DNA of 64,000 bases from Ectopseudomonas toyotomiensis (GTDB lineage: Bacteria; Pseudomonadota; Gammaproteobacteria; Pseudomonadales; Pseudomonadaceae): the NCBI RefSeq assembly GCF_900115695.1, contig NZ_FOXK01000007.1, forward strand, positions 238,098-302,097, in the 5' to 3' direction. This document shows positions 36,287 to 44,915 of this stretch, piece after piece. The notes beneath the pieces were generated by a model. That model was not told the origin of the DNA. It did not search any database and saw nothing but the letters and a program-made list of their open reading frames with translations. The first letter of the stretch is position 1; every line of letters begins with the position of its first letter. The position numbers were made by a program, and so were the translations under genes.

Positions 36287-38896
36287 ATGGAAGTCGACCC
36301 GCGCATGATGCCCCTCTCGTCACCCCGCCTCGTTAACCTGCTGCTGTGTCTGTGCCTGCTGGGCTGCGCCTGGAGCAGCGCCGCAGAGGCACGCACGGTC
36401 AGGGTCGGCGTGTACGCCAACGAGCCAAAGATCTTTGCTGATGCCAGCGGGCAACCATCAGGCATTCTCGGCGAACTGCTGCAGGCCATTGCCAACGAGG
36501 AACGCTGGCAACTGCAGGCCGTGCCCTGCGCCTGGCAGCAATGCCTGCAACTGCTGCAGGACGGCGAGATCGATCTGCTGCCGGATGTCGCCTTCAGCGA
36601 GGAGCGGGCACAACTGATGGACTTCCACCAGGTGCCTTCGCTATTCAGCTGGTCACAGCTGTACAGCCACGAAGAGCTGCGCCTGCAGAGCGTGCTCGAC
36701 CTGCGCGGCCTGCGCATCGCAGCACTGGAGGGGTCGATTCAGTTCCAGTATCTGCAGAGCCTGCTCGATAGCTTCGGTCTGCAGGCGCAGATGATTCCGC
36801 TCAGCGACCTGAGCCAGGGCTTTGCCATGGTGCTTGCCGAACAGGCCGATGCAGTGGTGGCCAATCAGCTGTTCGGTGACTATCACGCCGCCAACTACCG
36901 CCTGAGCGCGACACCGATCATGTTCCAGCCCGCACAGCTGTTCTACGCCACACGCAAGGGCGAAAACGCCGAGCTGCTAAGCGTCATCGACCAGCACCTG
37001 CAGCGCTGGCAGGCGCAGCCCGGTTCGGTCTACTTCCAGGTACTGCAACGCTGGCGCGGTGAAACGCAATCGCGCAACGTGCCCATCCTGTTCTGGTGGG
37101 GGCTGGCACTACTTGCCGCACTGCTGGTGCTGGCCATTGGCGGCAGCCTACTGTTGCGCCGCCAGGTCGCAGACAAGACCCGACACCTAAAGACCAGCGA
37201 AGCGCGCCTCAATACCATCCTCGACAGCGTCGAGGCGCATATCTACATCAAGGATCCGCAACTGCGTTATCAGTACGCCAATCGCAAGGTCTGCGAGCTG
37301 TTCGGACGCAGCGCCGAACAGGTCATCGGTCATAGCGATGCCGACTTCTTCGACAGTGACACGGCGCAAGCACTGGGCATCAACGACCGACGCGTACTGG
37401 CTGGCGAGCGCATCGAGAGCGAGGAAACCAACCGTGATCGCTACGGCCGTAACGAGCGCACCTACTTTTCGGTGAAGCTGCCTCTGCGTGCGGCCGATGG
37501 CAGCATCTATGCCCTGTGCGGCATTTCCACCGACATCACCGAGCACAAGAAGAACCTCGAACAGATCCATCAACTCGCCTATTACGACGCGCTCACCGGC
37601 CTGCCCAATCGCCGCCTGCTGCTCGAACACCTGCAGTTCGCCCTGGCCCGCAGCGCACGCAGTCGACGTGAGGGCGCGCTGCTGTTCATCGATCTGGACA
37701 ATTTCAAGCAGCTCAATGACACCCTCGGCCACGACATGGGCGATCTGCTGCTGCAACAGGTCAGCGAGCGCCTGCTCAATCAGGTGCGCCTCGAAGACAG
37801 CCTGTCGCGCCTCGGCGGCGACGAATTCGTATTGATCCTGGAGAACCTCGAGCCCGAGCCTCAGGCTGCCATCGCCACTATCGAGCATGTCGCAGAAAAG
37901 CTGCTGCGCGCTCTGGCCACCCCGTTCGAGCTGCCCGGCTATAGCCACAGCGGCAGCGCCAGCATCGGTGTCGCACTATTCTCGCAGCCCCATGACAGGC
38001 CCGAGGAGTTGCTCAAGCACGCCGACCTGGCGATGTATGAAGCCAAGGCCGCCGGGCGCAATACCCTGTGCTTCTTCGACCCGCGCATGCAGCAGGCACT
38101 GGCCGCCCGCGCCACCCTGGAGCACGAGCTGCGCCGCGCGCTGAGCGAAGCTCAGCTGCTTCTGCACTACCAACCGCAGGTGAATGATCGGGGTGAGCTG
38201 CTCGGCGCCGAGGCGCTGGTGCGCTGGCAGCACCCGCAGCGTGGTCTGGTACCGCCTGGCGAGTTCATCCCACTGGCGGAAAGCACCGGGCTGATCCTGC
38301 CCATGGGCCGCTGGATCCTGCACACCGCCTGCCAGCAACTCGCCTCATGGGCCAATGACCCGCAGCGCGCCGAGCTGACCGTGGCGATCAACGTCAGCGC
38401 CCGCCAATTCCATCATCCGGACTTCGTCACCGACGTACTCAGCGCGCTACAGAAGACCGGAGCCAACCCGCACAAGCTGGAGCTGGAGCTGACCGAGAGC
38501 CAGCTGGTGCAGGACATCGAAGCGCTGATCAACAAGATGGAGCAACTCAGGGCTCGTGGCGTGCGCTTCTCGCTGGACGACTTCGGCACCGGCTACTCAT
38601 CACTCAGCTACCTGAAACGCCTGCCACTCGACCAGTTGAAGATCGACCGCAGCTTCGTTCGAGACCTGCTCGACAATGCCAGCGATACCGCCATCGTGCG
38701 GACCATTCTCGCCCTGGGGCAGGCGCTGGAGTTGCGCGTCATCGCCGAAGGCGTAGAGAGCCAGGCACAGCGCGATGCTCTGCTACGCCTGGGCTGTCGC
38801 CACTTCCAGGGCTACCTGTATGGCGTCCCGCAGCCGGCCGAACAGATCGGCGCCTATGGCCGAGCCACCCTCGACCTGCGCCAGGGCTCCGCCTGA
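36287..38896 (+). CDS. Periplasmic-sensor PAS-GGDEF-EAL cyclic-di-GMP protein
   Basis: An 869-residue inner-membrane signalling protein. After a signal region (LVNLLLCLCLLGC) comes a periplasmic solute-binding-like domain (about residues 37-262, starting VRVGVYANEPKIF), a membrane helix (about 266-288), a PAS domain (about 305-425), GGDEF at 510-514 with an upstream I-site RLED, and an EAL domain from about 620 (EAL 642-644). The EAL residues ELTES, DDFGTGYSSLSYL and IAEGVESQAQ are intact. Both activities look preserved, so the net direction cannot be predicted. ATGs at 36287 and 36305 are both possible. Confidence 0.93.
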   Translation: MEVDPRMMPLSSPRLVNLLLCLCLLGCAWSSAAEARTVRVGVYANEPKIFADASGQPSGILGELLQAIANEERWQLQAVPCAWQQCLQLLQDGEIDLLPDVAFSEERAQLMDFHQVPSLFSWSQLYSHEELRLQSVLDLRGLRIAALEGSIQFQYLQSLLDSFGLQAQMIPLSDLSQGFAMVLAEQADAVVANQLFGDYHAANYRLSATPIMFQPAQLFYATRKGENAELLSVIDQHLQRWQAQPGSVYFQVLQRWRGETQSRNVPILFWWGLALLAALLVLAIGGSLLLRRQVADKTRHLKTSEARLNTILDSVEAHIYIKDPQLRYQYANRKVCELFGRSAEQVIGHSDADFFDSDTAQALGINDRRVLAGERIESEETNRDRYGRNERTYFSVKLPLRAADGSIYALCGISTDITEHKKNLEQIHQLAYYDALTGLPNRRLLLEHLQFALARSARSRREGALLFIDLDNFKQLNDTLGHDMGDLLLQQVSERLLNQVRLEDSLSRLGGDEFVLILENLEPEPQAAIATIEHVAEKLLRALATPFELPGYSHSGSASIGVALFSQPHDRPEELLKHADLAMYEAKAAGRNTLCFFDPRMQQALAARATLEHELRRALSEAQLLLHYQPQVNDRGELLGAEALVRWQHPQRGLVPPGEFIPLAESTGLILPMGRWILHTACQQLASWANDPQRAELTVAINVSARQFHHPDFVTDVLSALQKTGANPHKLELELTESQLVQDIEALINKMEQLRARGVRFSLDDFGTGYSSLSYLKRLPLDQLKIDRSFVRDLLDNASDTAIVRTILALGQALELRVIAEGVESQAQRDALLRLGCRHFQGYLYGVPQPAEQIGAYGRATLDLRQGSA

Positions 38897-38900
38897 AGGC

Positions 38901-39539
38901 TCAGGCGCGCACCGGCTCACGCAACGCCAGGCTGTCCACCAGACCGGCGGCGATAGCCATACCCACCAGCTCGGCCAGCGTCTCGGCCTGCATGCGTTTC
39001 ATCACTCGTGAGCGATAGAGGTCGACGGTTTTCACACTGATATCGAGTTGCTCGGCGACTTCACGGTTGGTGTAGCCGCGCACCAATGGCAACAGCACGT
39101 CACGCTCACGCGGGGTGAGTTGATCGAGCCGCGCCTGTACCTCGGCCAGACGCGGATCGCGCCTGGTTACAGGCTTACGGCGCTCCAGCGCCTGCTGCAC
39201 GCTGTCGAGCAGCAGTTGCTCGTTGTAGGGCTTCTCGATGAAATCCACCGCGCCGGCCTTGAACGCGCGCACCACGATGGGCACGTCGGCGTGACCGCTG
39301 ACGAAAATTATCGGCAGGTCGATACCCCGTGCGCGCATCTCCTCCTGCACATTGAGCCCACCCATACCCGGCATGCGTACATCGAGCAGCACGCAGGCAT
39401 TGGCCGCCGGGTCGCAGGCGTCGAGAAAGGCACGACCGCTGGTAAACGGCACGCCCTTGAGCCCCACCGACTCCAGCAGCCAGAGCGTCGAGTCGAGCAT
39501 GCCCTGGTCGTCATCGACCACATAAACCAGTTGTTGCAT
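38901..39539 (-). CDS. FixJ-like response regulator, BfiR-like
   Basis: A 212-residue two-component regulator. The receiver domain (residues 1-120) has the acidic pocket VVDDDQ, the phosphoacceptor D53 in LLDVRMPG and the conserved lysine in EKPYN. A LuxR/FixJ helix-turn-helix (about 138-205: LTPRERDVLLPLVRGYTNREVAEQL) follows. It pairs with the histidine kinase upstream on the same strand. From memory, P. aeruginosa bfiR-bfiS occupy the same position beside a ligase/dehydrogenase gene pair, so it is probably the BfiR counterpart. Confidence 0.9.
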   Translation of the reverse strand: MQQLVYVVDDDQGMLDSTLWLLESVGLKGVPFTSGRAFLDACDPAANACVLLDVRMPGMGGLNVQEEMRARGIDLPIIFVSGHADVPIVVRAFKAGAVDFIEKPYNEQLLLDSVQQALERRKPVTRRDPRLAEVQARLDQLTPRERDVLLPLVRGYTNREVAEQLDISVKTVDLYRSRVMKRMQAETLAELVGMAIAAGLVDSLALREPVRA

Positions 39540-39631
39540 CTACGTGCTGCTCCTCTTGTTGTTATCAGTTCGTGGGGCGGACTCAGGAGCGACGCGAACA
39601 GTCCGTTTTTTTGGCGTCTCTCGAATCCATC

Positions 39632-39688
39632 GGCGTACTGCTTCGCGAGTACGCCCTACATCCAGTACGCCCTACACCTGGGTACGCC
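39632..39688. repeat. Family 2 hairpin plus GTACGCC direct repeats
   Basis: GGCGTACT (39632-39639) and AGTACGCC (39648-39655) form a hairpin like the one at 8726-8751; two further GTACGCC copies follow, near 39664 and 39681. It lies between the response-regulator and kinase genes. Confidence 0.65.
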
Positions 39689-39698
39689 TTGCCTCGGC

Positions 39699-41621
39699 TT
39701 AACCCTCGCTTTCCTCAACCCTGCCCAACGGCAAACGGCACTCCAGGCACAACCCGCCGCCCTCGACCGGCAATGCCTCCAGCGCCCCGCCAAAGCCTTC
39801 GACGATGCTGCGGCTCATGGATAGACCAAGGCCCAGGCCGTCCTCCTTGCTGGTGTAGAAGGGGATGAACAGCTTGCCCATCTGCTCATCGCTGACACCC
39901 GGCCCCTGATCGATCACCCGGATCGTCAGGCTGCCGTCGGCTTCGCCGGCCTCCAGACGCACCTGCGAAGGCGCGCCCGGGTGACGTTCGCGGTTGGCAT
40001 CGATGGCGTTGCGCAGCAGGTTGAGCAGCACCTGTTCGAGCAACACACGGTCGGCGAATACCGGCGGCAGATTGTCCGGCAAGGCGTCGCTGACCGCCAC
40101 CTGCGCAGTGCTCGCCTCCCAGTTGCACAGACGCACCGCTTCGCGCGCCACCTCGGCCAGATTGAGCGCCTGCATGCGCCGCTGGCCCTTGCGCAGGAAG
40201 GCGCGCAGGCGCTTGATCACCACCGAGGCGTGATTGGCATGTTCGGTGATGCGCGCCAATCCCCGAGCCACCTTCTCGACACCCACCGGATCGCCGCCGA
40301 CACCCTGCAGGTAGCGCTGGCTGGCGCTGGCGTAGTTGACCACTGCTGCCAGCGGCTGGTTGATTTCGTGGGCGATGCCCGAGGCCAGCTCGCCCAGGGT
40401 GATGAGACGTGTGGTATGCGCCAGCTCGTCCTCCAGACGGCGCTTGTTCTCCTCGGCCTGGATGCGCGCGGTGATGTCGCGCGACACGCTGACCACCTCG
40501 ACCACCGCGCCGGTGTAAGTCTCACGAATGGCACGACTGGCGGTCTCGAACCACAGGTAATGGCCGTCGCGATGACGAATGCGATAGCTCATGGTGTGGT
40601 AGCCGTCCTGCTCCAGCGCCTCGCGCGCCTGCTTGGCCTGCTGCAACTGGTCCTGCGGATGCAGCAGACTGTCGACCGCCAGGCCGCGCAGCTCCTCCGG
40701 CCAGTAGCCGAGCAACGTCCAACTGGCGGGCGTGGCATCGAGAAACACGCCGTCCGGGGTATGGCGGGAGATCAGGTCGGTGGTGTTCTCGGTGATCAGC
40801 CGGTACAGCCGTCGCGCCCGCGCGGCCTCGCGCTGCTCGCGAATCTCCTGGGTCGCTTCGCGGCAGCGCGCCAGCACTCGCAGCTCAGCCACATCGGGAA
40901 TAAAGCTCCAGATCAGGATGCGCTCGCCGTCCTGCGCCTCCACCGCCTCGATGGCACGGGCCTGCTGCAGGCAGGCGCGCACCAGCGGCAGATGATTGAC
41001 CGGCAGCAGTTCGCCGACCTGCGCCAGCGAACGCTCGCCGAGCAGCGCCTGCAACGCTTGGTTGAACTCCAGCGGCCGTGCGTGGGCATCGAGCAGCAAT
41101 GCCGGCTGCGGGTCAGCCGACAGCAGCGGCGCACTGCGGCTCATGCCACCAGCCAGACCGACCAGTTGTGCCAGCAACTCGCGCAGCCAGGGCAACCATT
41201 CCAAGCCGGCGTTTTCGTCCACCTGCAGCAGCAACAGACCGGCACCGCCCTCCTCCAGACTCAGCGCCAGCGCCTGACCGTGATGAATCGCGGCGCGGCG
41301 CAGTCGCCCGGCCAGCCAGCAGGGCAGTTGACGCACTGCTTCCAGGCTCAGGCAGGGCTGTGCCGTCAGCGCCTCGAACAACTCCTGATCGCTGGCGGCC
41401 AGAGGATCACCCTGCCCCGGCGGCAAGCGTGGCCCGCCATCTTCCTGGGCATAGGTACGGCTGACCGGCTGCCAGGTCAGGTACCAGGCCTGGCGTACCT
41501 GTGGGCAGCCGAGCACGGCACGGCGCAAAGCCGCCGCCCGCTCGTTGAGGGATGGCGCTTCGCGCTGGATACGCAGCCAGGCCTGCAGCGGCACGGCCGC
41601 CTGATCACTCGAAAGAGTCAT
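39699..41621 (-). CDS. PAS-domain sensor histidine kinase, BfiS-like
   Basis: A 640-residue kinase without obvious membrane helices. The N-terminal 250 residues contain a divergent sensory region with a PAS-like part (QPALLLDAHARPLEFNQALQ). A clear PAS with PAC follows (about residues 268-390, ITENTTDLISRHTPDGVF and RHRDGHYLWFETASRAI). The HisKA phosphoacceptor is H418 in GIAHEINQPLAA, then the ATPase has N- and G-boxes (LNLLRNAIDA, DQGPGVS, GLGLGLSMSRSIVEGFGG). It partners the FixJ-like regulator at 38901. The long form with two sensor parts suggests cytoplasmic signals. Confidence 0.9.
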   Translation of the reverse strand: MTLSSDQAAVPLQAWLRIQREAPSLNERAAALRRAVLGCPQVRQAWYLTWQPVSRTYAQEDGGPRLPPGQGDPLAASDQELFEALTAQPCLSLEAVRQLPCWLAGRLRRAAIHHGQALALSLEEGGAGLLLLQVDENAGLEWLPWLRELLAQLVGLAGGMSRSAPLLSADPQPALLLDAHARPLEFNQALQALLGERSLAQVGELLPVNHLPLVRACLQQARAIEAVEAQDGERILIWSFIPDVAELRVLARCREATQEIREQREAARARRLYRLITENTTDLISRHTPDGVFLDATPASWTLLGYWPEELRGLAVDSLLHPQDQLQQAKQAREALEQDGYHTMSYRIRHRDGHYLWFETASRAIRETYTGAVVEVVSVSRDITARIQAEENKRRLEDELAHTTRLITLGELASGIAHEINQPLAAVVNYASASQRYLQGVGGDPVGVEKVARGLARITEHANHASVVIKRLRAFLRKGQRRMQALNLAEVAREAVRLCNWEASTAQVAVSDALPDNLPPVFADRVLLEQVLLNLLRNAIDANRERHPGAPSQVRLEAGEADGSLTIRVIDQGPGVSDEQMGKLFIPFYTSKEDGLGLGLSMSRSIVEGFGGALEALPVEGGGLCLECRLPLGRVEESEG

Positions 41622-41690
41622 ATAGTAATTATTCTATAAAACCTTGGTATAACTTCCATATAAAATAGAAATAATCTATAAATTACCGCC
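41622..41690. promoter_or_regulatory. AT-rich divergent promoter region
   Basis: Unusually AT-rich for this genome, with TAATTATTCTATAAAA at the left and ATAGAAATAATCTATAAATT at the right forming an imperfect inverted repeat. It separates the kinase (leftward) from the acyl-CoA ligase (rightward) and probably contains both promoters. Confidence 0.6.
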
Positions 41691-41699
41691 AGCAAGCTT

Positions 41700-41722
41700 C
41701 GGTAATGCCTGCATCATTACCG
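41700..41722. promoter_or_regulatory. Inverted repeat, probable operator upstream of the acyl-CoA ligase gene
   Basis: CGGTAATG (41700-41707) and CATTACCG (41715-41722) are perfect 8-bp inverted arms with a 7-bp spacer. A third ATTACCG half-site lies at 41682-41688. It is 41 bp upstream of the ligase ATG, so it is a good candidate site for the adjacent LuxR-type regulator. Confidence 0.65.
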
Positions 41723-41762
41723 GAATAACCAGAGCTAACAATCAGCCAAAGGTGTATCCGCC

Positions 41763-43382
41763 ATGTCGATCTACGAGCAGGGCCTCGGCCGCGCCGCCGT
41801 CAACCACGTCGCCCTCAGCCCCCTGAGCTTCATCGAACGTACCGCGGCGGTATACCCGCACTATCCGGCGGTGGTGCATGGCTCGATTCGCCGTAACTGG
41901 GCCGAGACCTACGCGCGCTGCCGACGCCTGGCCTCGGCGCTGGCAGGCCGTGGCATCGGCAAGGGCGACACGGTGGCAGTGATGCTGCCGAACATTCCGG
42001 CCATGCTCGAGGCGCATTTCGGCGTGCCGATGATCGGCGCGGTGCTCAACACCCTCAACGTGCGCCTGGATGCCGAGGCCATCGCCTTCATGCTGCAGCA
42101 CGGCGAAGCCAAGGTGGTGATCGCCGACCGCGAGTTCTTCGATGTCATCCACGCCGCCATCGGCATGCTCGACCACCCGCCACTGGTGATCGACGTCGAC
42201 GACCCCGAGTACGGCGAGGGCCAGGCGGTCAGCGACCTGGATTACGAGGCCTTCCTCGCCGAGGGCGACCCCGAGTTCGCCTGGCAGTGGCCCACCGACG
42301 AGTGGCAGGCCATCAGCCTCAACTACACCTCGGGCACCACCGGCAATCCCAAGGGCGTGGTCTATCACCACCGCGGTGCCTTCCTTAATGCCATGGGCAA
42401 CCAGATGACCTGGGCCATGGGCAACCACCCGGTCTACCTGTGGACCCTGCCGATGTTTCACTGCAATGGCTGGTGCTACCCCTGGACGATCACCGCCCTG
42501 GCTGGCGTGCATGTGTTCCTGCGCCGCGTCGACCCGGCGAAGATCCTCACCCTGATCCGCGACGAGCAGGTCACCCACCTGTGCGGCGCGCCCATCGTTC
42601 TCAACGCCTTGGTGAACATGCCGGACGAGGCCAAGGCGGCCATTGATCACCCGGTCAAGGCCATGGTCGCCGGCGCCGCGCCGCCCGCGAAGGTGATCGG
42701 CGCGGTGGAGGAGATGGGCATCCATGTCACCCATGTGTACGGCCTGACCGAGGTCTACGGCCCGGTGACCCTGTGCGCGTGGCACGCCGAATGGGACGAA
42801 CTGCCGCTGGAAGAACGCGCCACCATCAAGGCGCGCCAGGGCGTGCGCTACCCCACTCTGGAAGGGGTGATGGTGGCCGACCCGAAAACCCTGGAGCCGG
42901 TGCCGCGCGACGGCCAGACCATCGGCGAGATCTTCATGCGCGGCAACACTGTGATGAAGGGCTACCTGAAGAACCCCAGCGCCACCGCCGAAGCCTTCGA
43001 GGGCGGCTGGTTCCACACCGGCGACCTGGGCGTGTGCCACGCCGACGGCTACGTGGAAATCCGCGACCGCCTCAAGGACATCATCATCTCCGGCGGCGAG
43101 AACATCTCCACCATCGAGGTCGAGGGCGTGCTCTATCGCCACCCGGCGGTGCTGGAGGCGGCGGTGGTCGCCCGCCCGGACGAGAAATGGGGCGAGACGC
43201 CCTGCGCCTTTATCACCCTGAAGACCGGCCAGCAGGCCAGTGAAACCGAGATCATGACCTTCTGCCGCGAGCACCTGGCCGGCTTCAAGGTGCCCAAGAC
43301 CGTGGTCTTCACCCAGTTGCCCAAGACCAGCACCGGCAAGATCCAGAAGTTCGTCCTGCGCGATATGGCCAAGGCGCTGTAG
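41763..43382 (+). CDS. AMP-binding acyl-CoA ligase, DmdB-like
   Basis: A 539-residue acyl-CoA synthetase. The phosphate-binding loop is LNYTSGTTGNPKGVVYHHRG, A4-A5 motifs include HVYGLTEVYGPVTLC, and the A7-A8 region reads GWFHTGDLGVCHADGYVEIRDR then KDIIISGGENIS. The A10 catalytic lysine is in KTSTGKIQKFVLR. It resembles the methylmercaptopropionate-CoA ligases (DmdB), one of which I recall from P. aeruginosa, but DmdB-type enzymes also act on other short acids. It heads a run with a permease and an acyl-CoA dehydrogenase. Confidence 0.92.
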   Translation: MSIYEQGLGRAAVNHVALSPLSFIERTAAVYPHYPAVVHGSIRRNWAETYARCRRLASALAGRGIGKGDTVAVMLPNIPAMLEAHFGVPMIGAVLNTLNVRLDAEAIAFMLQHGEAKVVIADREFFDVIHAAIGMLDHPPLVIDVDDPEYGEGQAVSDLDYEAFLAEGDPEFAWQWPTDEWQAISLNYTSGTTGNPKGVVYHHRGAFLNAMGNQMTWAMGNHPVYLWTLPMFHCNGWCYPWTITALAGVHVFLRRVDPAKILTLIRDEQVTHLCGAPIVLNALVNMPDEAKAAIDHPVKAMVAGAAPPAKVIGAVEEMGIHVTHVYGLTEVYGPVTLCAWHAEWDELPLEERATIKARQGVRYPTLEGVMVADPKTLEPVPRDGQTIGEIFMRGNTVMKGYLKNPSATAEAFEGGWFHTGDLGVCHADGYVEIRDRLKDIIISGGENISTIEVEGVLYRHPAVLEAAVVARPDEKWGETPCAFITLKTGQQASETEIMTFCREHLAGFKVPKTVVFTQLPKTSTGKIQKFVLRDMAKAL

Positions 43383-43400
43383 AAGCGCCCTCTCCCCCGG

Positions 43401-43426
43401 CCCCTCTCCCGCAAGCGGGAGAGGGG
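43401..43426. repeat. 12-bp perfect hairpin after the acyl-CoA ligase gene
   Basis: CCCCTCTCCCGC - AA - GCGGGAGAGGGG, a near loop-free stem 20 bp after the ligase stop, without a T-run. It resembles REP-type hairpins and may set relative mRNA levels within the operon. Confidence 0.7.
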
Positions 43427-43484
43427 TGAATGAACCGTTTGCACAACAACAAGAACCGGCCCAAGCGGCCGACGGAGAACCCTC

Positions 43485-44858
43485 ATGCAAATTTTCAAGC
43501 GCCGTGACGGCGACGAGCAACCGCACTGGCCCCTCGGCCCGTTCAAGGTGCGCCTGCCCTTCGTGCATTACCGTTGGGAAACCGCCGAGATGCTGCAGGC
43601 ACTGATCATGTTCGTGGTCAGTCTGGCGATGATCCCGCTGCTGGAGAAATACCTCGGCCTGCCCTACGACGTGGCCCTGGCCTACGTGGTGGTTTGCGGT
43701 ATCGGCTTCATGCTGCCGGCGCTGCTCGGCGTGCCGCTGGTACCCGGCTGGATCACTCCCGGCATTCCTGTAGTGCTGCTGTTTCTCGGCAACTACGAGC
43801 CCGGCCCACAAGCCATCCAGGCGCTGTTCGCCCTGCAGTTCCTGGTGTTCGTGATTTTCCTCTTCCTCGGCGTCACCCGCCTGGGCAGCGCCCTGGTGCG
43901 GCTGATCCCCAACTCGATGAAGGGCGGCATCATCATCGGTGCCGGCATCGCCGCACTGATGGGCGAGATCAGCGCCGGCGGCCGCCTGGCCAACACGCCG
44001 ATCTCTCTGGTTCTCGGCAGCCTGATCTGCCTGTACCTGATGTTCTCGGTGTCGTTCAAGGGCCTGACCGAGCGCGTGCCCTTCGCCCGCAAGATCGTCA
44101 ACTACGGCATGGTGCCGGGCATGCTGATCGCCATCTTCATCGGCATCGCCGTGGGCGAGTACAAGATGCCGGACGTCAAATGGGGCATCACCGCGCCGGC
44201 CTTCGGCGAGATGTGGAACTACCTGCCGTTCAACGTCGGCTTCCCCGGCCTCGACGTGTTCCTGCTGGCCGTGCCCACGGCGGTGATTGCCTACGTGATC
44301 GCCTTCGGCGACATCATCGTCGGCCAGTCGCTGATGCAGCGCGCCGATGAACTGCGCACCGACGAGGTGATCGAAAACAACGTCGACCGCGTACACCTGG
44401 TGACCGCCATCCGCAACGCCCTGCACGCATTCTTCGCGCCCTACCCTGGCCTGGCCGGTCCGCTGTGGACAGCCGTGGCGGCGACCATGGCCGAGCGCTA
44501 CAAGTACGGGCGCAAGGCGATGGACTCGATCTACAGCGGCGCCGGCACCTTCTGGATCACCGGCTTCGCCGCGCTGTTCATGCTGCCGCTGGTCAGTTTC
44601 TTCCAGCCGGTACTGCCGATCGCCCTGTCGCTGACGCTGATCCTCACCGGCTATATCTGCCTGATGGTCGGTTTCGAGCAACTGAACAACAACACCGAGC
44701 GCGGCATCGCCGGCACCATGGGTGTGGTGCTCGCTGTCTACGGCGCGGGCTGGGGCCTGGCTGCAGGCGCGGCGCTGTACATCCTGGTCGAACGCACCCA
44801 TCTGCTTAAATTCACCAGCATCAAGGATAAGTCGCGTAGTCCGGCGGAAGCCGACTGA
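43485..44858 (+). CDS. Multi-pass transporter, NCS2-like
   Basis: A 457-residue membrane protein with about twelve hydrophobic segments, resembling the NCS2/xanthine-uracil permease fold. It starts with a soluble stretch (MQIFKRRDGDEQPHWPLGP), then ETAEMLQALIMFVVSLAMIP, GIIIGAGIAALMGEISAGG and the ENNVDRVHLVTAIRNALHA loop. The family assignment is from overall pattern only. Its place between ligase and dehydrogenase genes suggests import of the acid that is then CoA-activated. The ribosome-binding site is GGAG at about 43474, eight bases before ATG. Confidence 0.75.
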   Translation: MQIFKRRDGDEQPHWPLGPFKVRLPFVHYRWETAEMLQALIMFVVSLAMIPLLEKYLGLPYDVALAYVVVCGIGFMLPALLGVPLVPGWITPGIPVVLLFLGNYEPGPQAIQALFALQFLVFVIFLFLGVTRLGSALVRLIPNSMKGGIIIGAGIAALMGEISAGGRLANTPISLVLGSLICLYLMFSVSFKGLTERVPFARKIVNYGMVPGMLIAIFIGIAVGEYKMPDVKWGITAPAFGEMWNYLPFNVGFPGLDVFLLAVPTAVIAYVIAFGDIIVGQSLMQRADELRTDEVIENNVDRVHLVTAIRNALHAFFAPYPGLAGPLWTAVAATMAERYKYGRKAMDSIYSGAGTFWITGFAALFMLPLVSFFQPVLPIALSLTLILTGYICLMVGFEQLNNNTERGIAGTMGVVLAVYGAGWGLAAGAALYILVERTHLLKFTSIKDKSRSPAEAD

Positions 44859-44915
44859 CGCATTTCGTTCCACGCGCCGCGCCTGTCGCGGCGCCTCCGC
44901 TGTCGAGGTTGCACC

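Noticed and set aside
41641..41661. Sigma-54-like promoter (TTGGTATAACTTCCAT) before the ligase gene
   Set aside because: The second element lacks the required GC dinucleotide at the correct spacing.
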